Shown here: piece by piece, positions 7,792 through 16,653 of the stretch | How the letters are laid out: every line of letters starts with the position of its first letter | How positions within the stretch are numbered: position 1 is the first letter of the stretch | NCBI RefSeq assembly: GCF_900115475.1 | Contig: NZ_FOWP01000003.1 | Location: 1 to 64,000, forward strand | Reading direction: 5' to 3' | Origin: Ectopseudomonas composti | Lineage (GTDB): Bacteria; Pseudomonadota; Gammaproteobacteria; Pseudomonadales; Pseudomonadaceae | DNA: 64,000 nucleotides | The notes under the pieces: generated by a model | Database searches by the model: none | The model's input: the letters and a program-made list of their open reading frames with translations, nothing else | What the model was told of the DNA's origin: nothing | Position numbers and translations under genes: made by a program

Positions 7792-9341
7792 GCGGTGACC
7801 TCCTGCACATCGAGGGCGATGGCGTTGCTCTGCGCCGGATGAACGGCCTGTTTGCGGCTGAAGTGATAGGCATGCGGGTCGAAGTTGCGCGTGAGCATGC
7901 GGTAGCGCCAGGTGAAGTCCGGCCACACCGTGCAGTTGCGGCCGCTGACCGGGTGCAGGTACCAGCTCATGCAGCCTCCGGCGTTCCATACGGTGTTGCC
8001 TAGGGTGCCCTGGATCTTCTTGTTGAAAGCGTCCTGCGCCTCGCGCTTGGGCTCCAGGCTCTGCAGGCGGCCGTCCTCGATCTGGCGCAGGGCGCCGAGT
8101 ACGTAGGTGATCTGCGATTCGATCATGTAGACCATGGAGTTATGGCCGAGGCCGGTGTTTGGCCCCATGAGAAAGAACAGATTGGGGAAGCCGGCGGTCA
8201 TGGTGCCCTTGTAGGCCTCCGGCCCCATCGGCCAGGTGTCGAGCAGGTCGACGCCGCCACGGCCGAAGACCGTGCCGCGCGGCAGTGGGTCACTGGGGGT
8301 GAAGCCGGTGCCGAAGATGATCGCGTCGACCTCGCGCTCCTGACCGTCGCTGGTGCGCACGCCGTGTGGCAGGATCTCGGCGATGCCATCGGTGATCACG
8401 TCGACATTGGCCTGGGTCAGTGCCGGGTAGTAATCGTTGGAGATCAGCACGCGTTTGCAGCCCATGGTGTAGTCCGGGGTCACCTTGGCGCGTAGCACCG
8501 GGTCCTTGATCTCCTTCTTGATATAGAGTTTGGCGATGCCCTGGGCCATGCGCAGCAGGCGCGGAGCGAAGGCGAAGGCGATGACCCGGCTTTCGAGGAT
8601 GCCGTACAGGGCGCCGCGCCAGAGTTTCTGCGCCAGCGGAAAACGCTTGAAGCGGGTGCGCTCGCCGTCGCGGATGGCGCGGTCCGGCTTGGGCATGATC
8701 CACGGCGCGGTGCGTTGGTAAAGATCGAGGTGCTGCACCTGCTTCTGGATCTGCGGGACGAACTGGATGGCCGAGGCGCCGGTGCCGATCACCGCCACGC
8801 GTTTGCCGCTCAGATCAAAGTCGTGATTCCACTGCTGTGAGTGGAATACTGCGCCGGTGAAATTCTCTAAACCCTTGAGCTTGGGAACCGACGGTGTAGA
8901 CAAGGCACCCATGCCCGAGACTACGAACTGCGCGCTGTACTGATTGCCGGCACGATCCTGCAGGTGCCACAGCTCGGCATGTTCATCCCAGCGGATCTGC
9001 ACGACCTCGGTGCCCAGCAGGGTCTTGTCCTGCAGGCGGTACTTCTCCCAGCAAGCTTCCAGATAGGCCTTGATCTCCGGTTGTTTGGCGAACATCCGCG
9101 TCCAGTTCGGGTTCGGCTCGAAGGAGAAGGAGTACAGGTGCGATTGCACGTCGCAGCCGCAGCCTGGGTAGTTGTTCACCCTCCAGGTGCCGCCAACGCC
9201 GGCCTCTTTTTCGAACAGCAGAAAGTCCTGCTCGCCTTGTTGCTTGAGACGAATGGCCATGCCGAGGCCGGAGAAGCCGCTGCCGAGGATGGCGATCTTG
9301 CAATGGCGGGCAGTGGTAGGGGGTGACACGGGCGCATTCAT
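7788..9341 (-). CDS. FAD-dependent monooxygenase, Baeyer-Villiger/FMO type
   Basis: The 517-residue flavoprotein has an FAD Rossmann motif GSGFSGLG near residue 16, an NADPH motif GTGASA near 188, and between them FTGAVFHSQQWN, a variant of the Baeyer-Villiger FxGxxxHxxxW fingerprint. It should oxidise ketones to esters or hydroxylate hydrophobic substrates with O2 and NADPH. Neighbours (a coupled SDR, divergent TetR regulator and nearby ferritin-like hydrolase) suggest a catabolic or detoxification operon. Actual substrate is unknown. Confidence 0.9.
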   Translation of the reverse strand: MNAPVSPPTTARHCKIAILGSGFSGLGMAIRLKQQGEQDFLLFEKEAGVGGTWRVNNYPGCGCDVQSHLYSFSFEPNPNWTRMFAKQPEIKAYLEACWEKYRLQDKTLLGTEVVQIRWDEHAELWHLQDRAGNQYSAQFVVSGMGALSTPSVPKLKGLENFTGAVFHSQQWNHDFDLSGKRVAVIGTGASAIQFVPQIQKQVQHLDLYQRTAPWIMPKPDRAIRDGERTRFKRFPLAQKLWRGALYGILESRVIAFAFAPRLLRMAQGIAKLYIKKEIKDPVLRAKVTPDYTMGCKRVLISNDYYPALTQANVDVITDGIAEILPHGVRTSDGQEREVDAIIFGTGFTPSDPLPRGTVFGRGGVDLLDTWPMGPEAYKGTMTAGFPNLFFLMGPNTGLGHNSMVYMIESQITYVLGALRQIEDGRLQSLEPKREAQDAFNKKIQGTLGNTVWNAGGCMSWYLHPVSGRNCTVWPDFTWRYRMLTRNFDPHAYHFSRKQAVHPAQSNAIALDVQEVTA

Positions 9342-9381
9342 GGCCGAACTCCTGCTTGTCGTTCTTGTTGGTGTCTACATC

Positions 9382-9399
9382 TGTCTACCAAGGTAGACA
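9382..9399. promoter_or_regulatory. Palindromic operator TGTCTACC-AA-GGTAGACA
   Basis: Eight-base arms are exact inverted repeats around AA. A further TGTCTAC half-site lies at 9372-9378 and a related TGTATAC at 9402-9408. The cluster lies between the monooxygenase start (9341) and the TetR start (9458), the expected place for the TetR regulator to bind. Confidence 0.75.
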
Positions 9400-9457
9400 T
9401 GTGTATACTCCTCGGCAAGCCAGCGGATCAACAAGCCAACTTTAGGTAGGGGTAAGG

Positions 9458-10165
9458 ATGCACAACGACGACGCGCAGGTACGCGACAAGGCCAGCGCAG
9501 CGCCTGGCAAGCGACTATTGATGGACGCAGCGTTACGTCTCACCTCAACCAGTCGCAGCCTCAGTAGCCTGGGGTTGCGGGAATTGGCGCGCGAGGCCGG
9601 GCTGAACCCCAACACCTTTTATCGGCACTTTCGTGATGTCGATGATCTTGGCCTGACCGTGATCGGCGAGATCACCACCTTGCTGCGCCAGCCGTTGCGT
9701 GACCTGCGCCGTGAGGCTGCACAGCGTGCGGTCAAGGACGAGGGGGCGATGCTGCCCAAATTGCTCGGTATCGACCTGGGGCGTGGGCGGCGCGTCTGCC
9801 ACGAGACGGTGCAGCTGTTCTTCGACTTCGTCGCCGAGCACCCCGAGGCCTTCATCATCGGCGTGCGCGAACTGCATGGCGCCTCGCCGGTGCTACGCGA
9901 GGCGCTGCGCCAGGTGATGGACGATTTCGCCGACGACATGGCCGAAGACATCATCGAGTTCAAGTTGTTGCCGGGTATCGTCAGTGCGGCGGCGGTGCGC
10001 CAAGTTTCAGGGCTGATCAGCCGCAACCTGTTCGAGCAGTCGCTGGACTACATCGGCCAGCCACAGCGGCGCGAGGCGATCTGTGCACTGGCCGAGGAAC
10101 AGATCGTCATGCTCTTCACCGGCGCCAGCGTGCTGCAGAGTCTGGGGCAGCTTCGCCTGGGCTGA
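9458..10165 (+). CDS. TetR-family regulator (FabR/DesT-like)
   Basis: The 235-residue protein has a TetR DNA-binding domain with LGLRELAREAGLNPNTFYRHF, close to the helix-turn-helix of FabR and DesT, regulators that sense acyl chains. The C-terminal domain is long, as in that subgroup. GGTAGGGGTAAGG precedes the ATG. It diverges from the monooxygenase/SDR operon across an exact palindrome and probably represses it. A fatty or lipophilic ligand is a guess from family resemblance. Confidence 0.87.
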   Translation: MHNDDAQVRDKASAAPGKRLLMDAALRLTSTSRSLSSLGLRELAREAGLNPNTFYRHFRDVDDLGLTVIGEITTLLRQPLRDLRREAAQRAVKDEGAMLPKLLGIDLGRGRRVCHETVQLFFDFVAEHPEAFIIGVRELHGASPVLREALRQVMDDFADDMAEDIIEFKLLPGIVSAAAVRQVSGLISRNLFEQSLDYIGQPQRREAICALAEEQIVMLFTGASVLQSLGQLRLG

Positions 10166-10218
10166 GATGATTGCGTATGAGCGAGCTCTGCTCATACAGG
10201 TAGGTTGGCAAGGCAATG

Positions 10219-10241
10219 AAAAAGGGCGACCTAGGCCGCCC
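10219..10241 (-). terminator. Intrinsic terminator after the ferritin-like hydrolase gene
   Basis: On the minus strand GGGCGGC-CTAG-GTCGCCC (G-T pair included) is followed by TTTTT, ten bases past the stop codon. Confidence 0.75.
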
Positions 10242-10250
10242 GAAGGGACA

Positions 10251-11087
10251 TCAGTTGCTGAAGCCGAGACGCTCGCGCCAGCGGTTTTCCAGCTTCTCGG
10301 TATCGTGATCCTTGGGATGGAAGCCCGGGCGGTAGTAATCCAGGTAAGGGCCGATCAGCTTGGTGAAGAAGCCATTGCGCGGGCCGAACAGCTTCTTCAG
10401 GCCGAAGCCCCAGCTGCGCCAGTTGAACAGCTGGCCGTCCTTGCGCAGCAGATGAATCTGGAACCAACCGATCACGCCGAGGAACACCACGGTAGTCAGC
10501 AGCATGATCAGCGTGCGGGTGAAGTAGCCGCCATAGACCTTCTGGTACACGTCATAGCAGACGGCCTTGTGCTCGTTCTCTTCGATGGCGTGCCACATCC
10601 ACAGCTGATACAGCTTGGGGTCGTTCATCTGCGTGGTCAGGTCTTCGCGCTTGAGCAGTTGCTCGGCCATGGTCGCGGTGAAGTGTTCCAGGGCACAGGT
10701 GGCCGCCAGCCGCTGCTTCTTGGTGCTGAAGCGTGTCGTCCATTCCAGCAGCACCTTGATGCGCAGCTCCAGGCGTTCCAGGTCGATGTCATGCGCGTTG
10801 GCGTAGTCGTTGTACGCCGCGTGTTCCTTGGAATGCATGGCCTCCTGACCAATGAAGGCACTGATGTCCTTCTTCAGTTGCGGCTCGGTGACCTGATCGC
10901 GCACAGCTCGTACGCTGTCGACGAAGAACTTCTCGCCATACGGGAACAGCGACGACAGGTTGTTCATGAACTGGCTCATGAACGGGTCGTCGTAGAACCA
11001 GTATTTGGGCGTTTCGGTGAAGCTGAAGTCCATGCGGCGAACCGGGAAGCTGGATTTCGGCTGGGGCAGGGTGGCGCTGGCGCTCAT
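10251..11087 (-). CDS. Predicted metal-dependent hydrolase (PF10118-like, ferritin-like fold)
   Basis: The 278-residue protein has carboxylate/histidine motifs EAMHSKEH and AIEENEHK, with ALEHFTA between them. This is the diiron-like pattern of the predicted metal-dependent hydrolase family. A hydrophobic segment around residues 190-212 suggests membrane attachment. The ATG at 11087 is preferred, with AGAGGA upstream. In Pseudomonas such genes often sit beside flavin monooxygenases and SDRs, as here. The chemical reaction is not established; some ferritin-like relatives are oxygenases. Confidence 0.8.
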   Translation of the reverse strand: MSASATLPQPKSSFPVRRMDFSFTETPKYWFYDDPFMSQFMNNLSSLFPYGEKFFVDSVRAVRDQVTEPQLKKDISAFIGQEAMHSKEHAAYNDYANAHDIDLERLELRIKVLLEWTTRFSTKKQRLAATCALEHFTATMAEQLLKREDLTTQMNDPKLYQLWMWHAIEENEHKAVCYDVYQKVYGGYFTRTLIMLLTTVVFLGVIGWFQIHLLRKDGQLFNWRSWGFGLKKLFGPRNGFFTKLIGPYLDYYRPGFHPKDHDTEKLENRWRERLGFSN

Positions 11088-11311
11088 CGTTCGAGTCCTC
11101 TTCTGGGGAGTTGGTGCTCCCGATTGTTGTGCGGCTCTGGCTGACAGCACTCGGGGTCGCAGGTGGTTAATCTCGACAGACCAACTGTGTCATTGAACGA
11201 TGTAACTATCGGATGTGTCGGCGCTTCGCGCCGCCAACTTAAGGCGGGTGTGTGATGGTGAAGGCGCGCAACCCGCTATGCCAGAGGCTGCGGGTTACTC
11301 CCAAGGACGGC

Positions 11312-12127
11312 TTAAGGTGCGCTACGGCGTAGTTCAGCCACTTCGCTGCGCAGTGCACGCAGTTCTTCGAGGATCGCCTGTTCACGTGCTATCGAGGCCT
11401 GTTCCTCGGCATTGGGCTCGTGGGTGCTCTGCATCGCGTTGACGATGACCGCGATGAACAGGTTGAGCATCATGAAGGTGGCGATGAGGATGTAGGGGAT
11501 GAAGAACAACCAGGCCAGTGGGTGCTGTTCCATCACTGGGCGCACGATGCCCATCGACCAGCTCTCCAGCGTCATTACCTGGAACAGGGTGTACAGGCTG
11601 GCGCCAATGTTACCGAACCACTCGGGAAAGCTTTCGCCGAACAGCTGGGTAGCCATCACCGCGGCAACGTAGAACACCAGCCCCATCAGCATGACGATGC
11701 TGCCCATGCCTGGGAGCGAGGCGAGCAGTGCCTGTACCACCTTGCGCATGCTCGGGTTGATCGAAACCAGGCGCAGGACACGTAGCACGCGCAGGGCGCG
11801 CAGTACGGCGAATGGGCCGCTGGCCGGTACCAGGGCGATACCGACTACCAGGCAGTCGAATACGGCCCAGGGGTCACGCAGCAAGCCGAGGCCACGAGCG
11901 GTGAAGCGCAGTGCCAGCTCGATGACGAAGCAGGCGAGGATCAGACTATCCAGAACCAGCAGGGGCTTGCCCCAGTCGCTCATGATCGCTGGCGAGGTCT
12001 GCAGCCCCAGAATAGCGGCGTTGATGATGATCAGCAGGGTGATCAGGCGTTGTACGGAGGTGCCGTCCATGACAGCGCCCAGGCGCTGACGCCAATCGCT
12101 GGATGGGTTCAGTTCGAGTTCTTGCAT
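11312..12127 (-). CDS. Bacterial voltage-gated sodium channel (BacNaV)
   Basis: The 271-residue protein has six transmembrane segments. S4 carries arginines at 110, 113, 116 and 119 (LRALRVLRVLRL). The pore loop contains TLESWSM (186-192), the sodium-selectivity filter of NavAb/NaChBac-type channels, with Glu 188. After S6 (FMMLNLFIAVIVNAM) a C-terminal coiled coil (about 241-268) should assemble the tetramer. It is an inner-membrane channel. In other bacteria such channels support Na+-driven motility, chemotaxis or pH homeostasis. It stands alone beside apt, so its role here is inferred only. Confidence 0.93.
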   Translation of the reverse strand: MQELELNPSSDWRQRLGAVMDGTSVQRLITLLIIINAAILGLQTSPAIMSDWGKPLLVLDSLILACFVIELALRFTARGLGLLRDPWAVFDCLVVGIALVPASGPFAVLRALRVLRVLRLVSINPSMRKVVQALLASLPGMGSIVMLMGLVFYVAAVMATQLFGESFPEWFGNIGASLYTLFQVMTLESWSMGIVRPVMEQHPLAWLFFIPYILIATFMMLNLFIAVIVNAMQSTHEPNAEEQASIAREQAILEELRALRSEVAELRRSAP

Positions 12128-12152
12128 GGGATCTGATTATGGCTGTCGGTGA

Positions 12153-12170
12153 TGCCGGGCTCGCCCGGCA
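12153..12170. terminator. Short GC hairpin between apt and the sodium channel gene
   Basis: TGCCGGGC (12153-12160) and GCCCGGCA (12163-12170) form an eight-pair stem. It lacks a strong T tract, so it may be only a weak terminator for apt. Confidence 0.45.
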
Positions 12171-12215
12171 GAATCAGGAACCCGCCAACCGCGATCGGTC
12201 TGCGGGCGTGTCTGT

Positions 12216-12764
12216 TCAGCGATCGTCAAGCGCGAAGGCTGTCAGGGTGAAGGTGGGGATATTGGCATCCTGCAGCTTCTGCGAGCCGCCCAGTTCTGGG
12301 AGGTCAATGATCGCAGCGGCCTCGAAGACGGTCGCGCGCATGCGGCGCACCAGGTTGGCCGCGGCGATCAGGGTGCCGCCAGTGGCGATCAGGTCATCGA
12401 AGATCAGCACCGAGTCGCCTTCGCAGAGGCTGTCGCTGTGCACTTCGAGGAAGGCTTCGCCGTACTCAGTCTGGTAGCCCTCGCTGAGAACGTCCGCCGG
12501 CAGCTTGCCCTGCTTGCGGAACAGCACCAGCGGCTTGTTCAGTTCATAGGCGATGATCGAACCAATCAGAAAGCCGCGCGCATCCATGGCGCCGATGTGA
12601 CTGAACTCGGCCTCCACGTAACGCTGGATGAAGCTGTCGGCGACCATGCGCAGGGCGCGCGGCGACTGAAACAGTGGGGTGATGTCGCGAAAGATGACGC
12701 CCGGTTTGGGGAAGTCCGCTACCGGGCGGATCAGGGTCTTGATGCTGAATTCGTCAAAGATCAT
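12216..12764 (-). CDS. apt: Adenine phosphoribosyltransferase
   Basis: The 182-residue enzyme contains the PRPP-binding motif [14 protein letters not shown] and the N-terminal [14 protein letters not shown] typical of APRT. It salvages adenine with PRPP to give AMP in the cytoplasm. Length is standard. It lies next to anr, the same arrangement as in P. aeruginosa from memory, but with a separate transcript likely because 42 bases separate the two genes. Confidence 0.97.
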   Translation of the reverse strand: MIFDEFSIKTLIRPVADFPKPGVIFRDITPLFQSPRALRMVADSFIQRYVEAEFSHIGAMDARGFLIGSIIAYELNKPLVLFRKQGKLPADVLSEGYQTEYGEAFLEVHSDSLCEGDSVLIFDDLIATGGTLIAAANLVRRMRATVFEAAAIIDLPELGGSQKLQDANIPTFTLTAFALDDR

Positions 12765-12806
12765 CGTGGGGTCCTAATGCGTTGAGCCCGCGAACCTCGT
12801 GCGAAC

Positions 12807-13541
12807 TCAAACGTCGAGATTACCGCCGGCCAGGGCACACAGCTCGATCGGGTCGAGAATGTGCACTTCCTTGCCTTCGGCTTCGAGCAGCTTGTTCTGT
12901 TGGAAGCGGGTAAATACGCGAGACACCGTCTCTACCGCAAGGCCCAAATAGTTACCAATTTCGTTGCGCGACATCGACAAGCGGAACTGGTTGGCCGAGA
13001 AGCCGCGTGCGCGGAAACGGGCAGAGAGGTTGACCAGGAAGGTGGCGATGCGTTCGTCGGCGGTTTTCTTCGACAGCAACAGCATCATCTGCTGATCGTC
13101 GCGGATCTCGCGGCTCATGATGCGCATCAGTTGGCGACGCAGCTGCGGCAGCTGCAAGGCCAGGTCGTCGAGGCGTTCGAAGGGAATCTCGCAGACCGAG
13201 GTGGTTTCCAGCGCCTGCGCGGAAACCGGGTAGCGCTCGCCGTCGACGCCAGACAGGCCGACCAGCTCGCTGGGCAGGTGGAAACCGGTGATCTGCTCCT
13301 CACCGCCATCGCTCAGGCTGAAAGTCTTCAGCGCACCGGAGCGCACGGCGAACACAGAGCCGAAGGTGTCGCCCTGGCGGAACAGGAATTCGCCCTTTTT
13401 CAGCGGGCGGCCGCGTTTGACGATGTCGTCGAGCGCGTCCATGTCTTCCATGTTCAGGGAAATGGGCAGGCACAGGGCAGCCAGGCTGCAATCCTTGCAA
13501 TGGGCTTGATGCTGCTTATGCAGCTTGATGCTCTCGGACAT
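12807..13541 (-). CDS. anr: Anaerobic regulator Anr (FNR homologue)
   Basis: The 244-residue CRP/FNR protein has the N-terminal iron-sulfur cysteines Cys15, Cys18 and Cys24 ([11 protein letters not shown]) plus a fourth Cys in TSVCEIPFE. Together they bind an oxygen-labile [4Fe-4S] cluster. The recognition helix [11 protein letters not shown] keeps the E..SR of FNR, which reads TTGAT-N4-ATCAA. Start at 13541 is chosen over a long upstream extension that lacks homology. Likely targets inside this window are hemN, ccoNOQP2 and the universal stress gene, each with a matching palindrome. Confidence 0.97.
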   Translation of the reverse strand: MSESIKLHKQHQAHCKDCSLAALCLPISLNMEDMDALDDIVKRGRPLKKGEFLFRQGDTFGSVFAVRSGALKTFSLSDGGEEQITGFHLPSELVGLSGVDGERYPVSAQALETTSVCEIPFERLDDLALQLPQLRRQLMRIMSREIRDDQQMMLLLSKKTADERIATFLVNLSARFRARGFSANQFRLSMSRNEIGNYLGLAVETVSRVFTRFQQNKLLEAEGKEVHILDPIELCALAGGNLDV

Positions 13542-13694
13542 CGTTGGGCTTCCCGGATATACACGCAATGTTCGTAAGGGTACCGCAGGGCTTGAGTGGC
13601 GGCCAGCCATATCAAGACTGACCGAGTGCTCAAGTTTGGCCTCTGGGTGCCGATGCAGACTGTAGAACCATAGTCCAAAGCAGGGAGCAACGCG

Positions 13695-14138
13695 ATGCGC
13701 ATACCATCCACGGGGCCATTGAATAATCTGGTCCAGGGCGTCCAGCGACAATTTACCGCAGGCGAGCGGAGCCCTGAGGAGGTGCGCGAGGGGCTGCGCG
13801 TGAGCCTGTCCGAACTGGGCAAGAGCATGTCGGCCGAGTCTGAAAAGAACGAGGACATCGACAAAAGCGACCTGCCTCAGGCGATCAAGGATCTGCTCAA
13901 GATGATCCGCGAGCTGCGCGCACAGATTGTCGAAAAGCAGGCGCAGATCGAGGCGATCATGAGTGATCAGAGTCTCGATGCGGAAGCCAAGCGCCAGCAG
14001 TTGGAAGGGCTGCAGACCGAACTGGCGTCGCTCAACAGCGCATTGACGGCGGCCAATGCCAATCTGATCAAGCTGATGCGCGAGAACGGCCTGTCGAGTG
14101 AGCAGATGCAGACCGCCGCTACGCTGGCGATGGGCTGA
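13695..14138 (+). CDS. Hypothetical coiled-coil protein next to anr
   Basis: The 147-residue protein is mostly helical, with a heptad region from about residue 60 to 130 ([19 protein letters not shown] and following). It has no signal peptide and no Cys. AAAGCAGGGAGC precedes the ATG. A gene of the same kind lies between anr and hemN in P. aeruginosa (from memory), supporting a real conserved gene. Function is unknown. It diverges from anr. Confidence 0.75.
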   Translation: MRIPSTGPLNNLVQGVQRQFTAGERSPEEVREGLRVSLSELGKSMSAESEKNEDIDKSDLPQAIKDLLKMIRELRAQIVEKQAQIEAIMSDQSLDAEAKRQQLEGLQTELASLNSALTAANANLIKLMRENGLSSEQMQTAATLAMG

Positions 14139-14143
14139 TAGGG

Positions 14144-14168
14144 CAGCCAGTGTTGGACTCACTGGCTG
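14144..14168. terminator. Stem-loop between convergent genes
   Basis: CAGCCAGTG (14144-14152) pairs with CACTGGCTG (14160-14168) between the coiled-coil gene and the hemN 3' end. No strong T tract is present. Confidence 0.45.
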
Positions 14169-14180
14169 TCATGATGGTCT

Positions 14181-15563
14181 TCAGATCACCCGAGAGAAGC
14201 GCTGGCGCACCTGATCGTTGAGATAACGGTCGAATAGCATGCACAGCGAACGCACCAGCAGACGTCCGGCCGGACGCACCTGGATGCCCTGTTCGTCGAG
14301 CACGATCAGGCCGTCACCTGCGAGTTGCTCCAGTTCGGGCCAGAGAGCGGCGAAGTAATCACGAAACACCACGCCATGCGCGCGCTCGATGTCGGCGAAG
14401 CGCAGTTCGAAATGACAGATCAACTGCTGGATCACGGCGCGGCGTAGGCGGTCATCGGCATTGCAATGCAAGCCGCGACGTGTCGCCAGCTGGCCGTTGC
14501 CCAGGGTCTGCTGATAGCTGGCGATGTCGCTGTCGTTCTGGCTGTACAGATCGCCGATCTGGCTGATGGCGGAGACCCCGAGGCCGATCAGGTCGCAATG
14601 GCCGTGGGTGGTGTAGCCCTGGAAGTTGCGTTGCAGCGTGCCTTCTTCCTGGGCGATAGCCAGTTCGTCATCGGGAAGGGCGAAGTGATCCATGCCGATA
14701 TAACGGTACCCGGCGCGCGTCAGCTGCTCGATGCTGTTCTGCAACATGGCCAGCTTGTCTGCCGGGCTCGGCAGATCATCAGCGCTGATGCGGCGTTGCG
14801 GCATGAAGCGTTCCGGCAGGTGTGCGTAGTTGAACAGCGACAGGCGATCCGGTTGCAGGGCGATGACTTCGGCCACGGTGCGTGCGAAGCGCTCCGGGGT
14901 CTGCTTGGGCAGACCGTAGATCAGGTCGATGTTCACCGAGCGGAACTGCAGGGTGCGTGCTGCCTCGACGATGGCGCGGGTTTCTTCCAGGGTCTGCAGG
15001 CGATTGACCGCGCGCTGTACCTCGGGGTCGAGGTCCTGCACACCGAGGCTGACGCGATTGAAACCCAGCTCGCGCAGCAGGCCCATGGTCGACCAGTCGG
15101 CCTCGCGCGGGTCGATCTCGATGCTGTAGTCACCTGAGTCGTCATCCAGCAGGTTGAAGTGCTGGCGTAGGTGCTGCATCAGCCGGCGCAGTTCATCGTG
15201 GCTGAGGAAGGTTGGTGTGCCGCCACCGAAGTGCAGCTGTTCGATTGGCTGGTTACGGTCGATGTAGCGGCTGATGATCTCGATTTCCCGCTCGAGCTTT
15301 TCCAGATAGGGCAGGGCGCGGCCGCGGTCCTTGGTGATGACCTTGTTGCAGGCGCAGTAGTAGCAGATGTGGGCACAGAACGGCACGTGCACATACAGCG
15401 ACAGCGAGCGCTTGGCTTTGCGGCTGTCACGCAGCGCGTGCAGCAGATCGAACGGGCCGATGTCGTCGTGAAACTGCACGGCGGTCGGGTAGGAGGTGTA
15501 GCGCGGGCCGGCGAGATCGTAGCGGCGGATCAGGTCGGCATCCCACTGGATGGTGTCGAGCAT
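14181..15563 (-). CDS. hemN: Oxygen-independent coproporphyrinogen III dehydrogenase
   Basis: The 460-residue radical-SAM enzyme has the cluster motif CAHICYYCACN (CxxxCxxC plus the extra Cys of HemN) and FGGGTPTFL. It converts coproporphyrinogen III to protoporphyrinogen IX without O2, using two SAM. Length fits authentic HemN rather than HemW. An Anr-type palindrome lies 65 bases upstream with a -10-like TAGACT between it and the ATG. Heme supply during low oxygen suits the neighbouring cbb3 oxidase genes. Confidence 0.97.
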   Translation of the reverse strand: MLDTIQWDADLIRRYDLAGPRYTSYPTAVQFHDDIGPFDLLHALRDSRKAKRSLSLYVHVPFCAHICYYCACNKVITKDRGRALPYLEKLEREIEIISRYIDRNQPIEQLHFGGGTPTFLSHDELRRLMQHLRQHFNLLDDDSGDYSIEIDPREADWSTMGLLRELGFNRVSLGVQDLDPEVQRAVNRLQTLEETRAIVEAARTLQFRSVNIDLIYGLPKQTPERFARTVAEVIALQPDRLSLFNYAHLPERFMPQRRISADDLPSPADKLAMLQNSIEQLTRAGYRYIGMDHFALPDDELAIAQEEGTLQRNFQGYTTHGHCDLIGLGVSAISQIGDLYSQNDSDIASYQQTLGNGQLATRRGLHCNADDRLRRAVIQQLICHFELRFADIERAHGVVFRDYFAALWPELEQLAGDGLIVLDEQGIQVRPAGRLLVRSLCMLFDRYLNDQVRQRFSRVI

Positions 15564-15621
15564 GGGAAATAATCCTGGACAGGCTGTGTGGCCAGTCTAG
15601 GGATGCGCGTAGGTGGCGGCC

Positions 15622-15635
15622 TTGACCTGAATCAA
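15622..15635. promoter_or_regulatory. Anr/FNR box upstream of hemN
   Basis: TTGACCTGAATCAA matches TTGAT-N4-ATCAA at nine of ten defined bases. Its centre is about 42 bases from the start expected from TAGACT (15594-15599, minus strand), the standard activating position. Confidence 0.85.
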
Positions 15636-15668
15636 GGGCGCGTCGAGCGCCAGATGCGTTGTCGCTGC

Positions 15669-15693
15669 GTAGCCCGGATGAAATCCGGGCTAC
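15669..15693. repeat. REP-type palindrome GTAGCCCGGAT-GAA-ATCCGGGCTAC
   Basis: Perfect 11-base arms around GAA. It is close to the stop of the TauE/SafE gene and may also stabilise its mRNA end. A degenerate relative lies at 28714-28776. Confidence 0.8.
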
Positions 15694-15696
15694 GTG

Positions 15697-16380
15697 TCAG
15701 TGCCCCATCAGCCAGTGTTGGTGAGGGCCGGGCAGGGTCCAGATGCCGAACAGGATGACCAGCAGGCCGCCAGCCATGCGAATGCCGCGCTTGCGTAGCA
15801 GTGCGGTGATACGTTCGGCGGCCAGGCCGGTAGCCAGCAGCACCGGCCAGGTACCCAGGCCGAAGGACAGCATCAGCAGGGCGCTGTTCACTGCGTTGCC
15901 CTGGCTGGAGGCCCATAGCAGGGTGCTGTAGACCAGCCCGCACGGCAGCCAGCCCCACAATCCACCCAGTATCAGGGCGCGCGGCAGGCTGCTCACGGGC
16001 ATGAAGCGCCGGGTGAGTGGCTGTATATAGCGCCACAGGCCTCGGCCCAGCGCTTCGATACGCGTCAGGCCGCTCCACCAGCCGGCCAGATAAAGCCCCA
16101 TGGCAATCAGCAGCAAGGCAGCCAGCGTACGCATGACCACTTCGGCTTTACTGCCGGCAACGGCCCAGCCGGCAAGGCCCAGGAGCAAGCCCGCAAGGCT
16201 ATAGCTGAGAATGCGCCCAAGGTTGTAAGCCAGCAGCAACTGCAGGCGCCTGCCGCGTTGCTCCGGAGGAATCGCCAGGGTCAGGGCGCCCATCAGGCCG
16301 CCACACATGCCCAGGCAATGGCCGCCGCCGAGCAGGCCGAGAATCAGCGCGGACACCAGCAGCGGTGCCAGCTCAAGCAT
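15697..16380 (-). CDS. TauE/SafE-like (sulfite exporter/copper-related) membrane protein of the cco cluster
   Basis: The 227-residue polytopic protein has a Cys/His-rich first helix region, GGGHCLGMCGGLMG, typical of the DsbD/TauE-like CcoH2-type proteins encoded with cbb3 assembly genes. Six or so membrane helices follow. The ATG at 16380 overlaps ccoS by eight bases, so it is in the ccoG-H-I-S operon. A role in copper or thiol handling for cbb3 assembly is inferred from context and the Cys/His motif. Confidence 0.85.
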   Translation of the reverse strand: MLELAPLLVSALILGLLGGGHCLGMCGGLMGALTLAIPPEQRGRRLQLLLAYNLGRILSYSLAGLLLGLAGWAVAGSKAEVVMRTLAALLLIAMGLYLAGWWSGLTRIEALGRGLWRYIQPLTRRFMPVSSLPRALILGGLWGWLPCGLVYSTLLWASSQGNAVNSALLMLSFGLGTWPVLLATGLAAERITALLRKRGIRMAGGLLVILFGIWTLPGPHQHWLMGH

Positions 16381-16579
16381 CAGGTTTGTCCTGCTTGCTG
16401 GATTCCTGGGCTTGTTCGACGCCTGCCTTGTGCAGCGGATCTTCGTCGTCGAACAGGATGCTGTGGGCCGGCCCGTCCAGGTCGTCGTACTGGCCACTGT
16501 CCACCGCCCAGAAGAACAGCCAGATGGCGAAGCCGACCAGGCCGATGGCGACGGGGATCAGGATATAGAGGGCGGACAT
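16373..16579 (-). CDS. ccoS: cbb3 oxidase assembly protein CcoS
   Basis: The 68-residue protein has one N-terminal membrane helix (about residues 4-26) followed by WAVDSGQYDDLDGPAHSILF and a DDED acidic segment, the diagnostic CcoS pattern. CcoS is needed for cofactor insertion (heme b/Cu) into CcoN in the inner membrane. It overlaps the TauE/SafE gene and lies 74 bases after ccoI. Confidence 0.94.
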   Translation of the reverse strand: MSALYILIPVAIGLVGFAIWLFFWAVDSGQYDDLDGPAHSILFDDEDPLHKAGVEQAQESSKQDKPDA

Positions 16580-16653
16580 GCGGTCTCCGTGGTGGCATCT
16601 GAATAGGACTGAGCGCAGCCCGAGAACCGCTGTCTCGTGAGCAGAGCTCGCTC

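Noticed and set aside
12807..14162. 451-codon version of Anr
   Set aside because: The extra 207 N-terminal residues are non-homologous, run antisense through the coiled-coil gene, and the ATG at 13541 gives the exact known Anr start.
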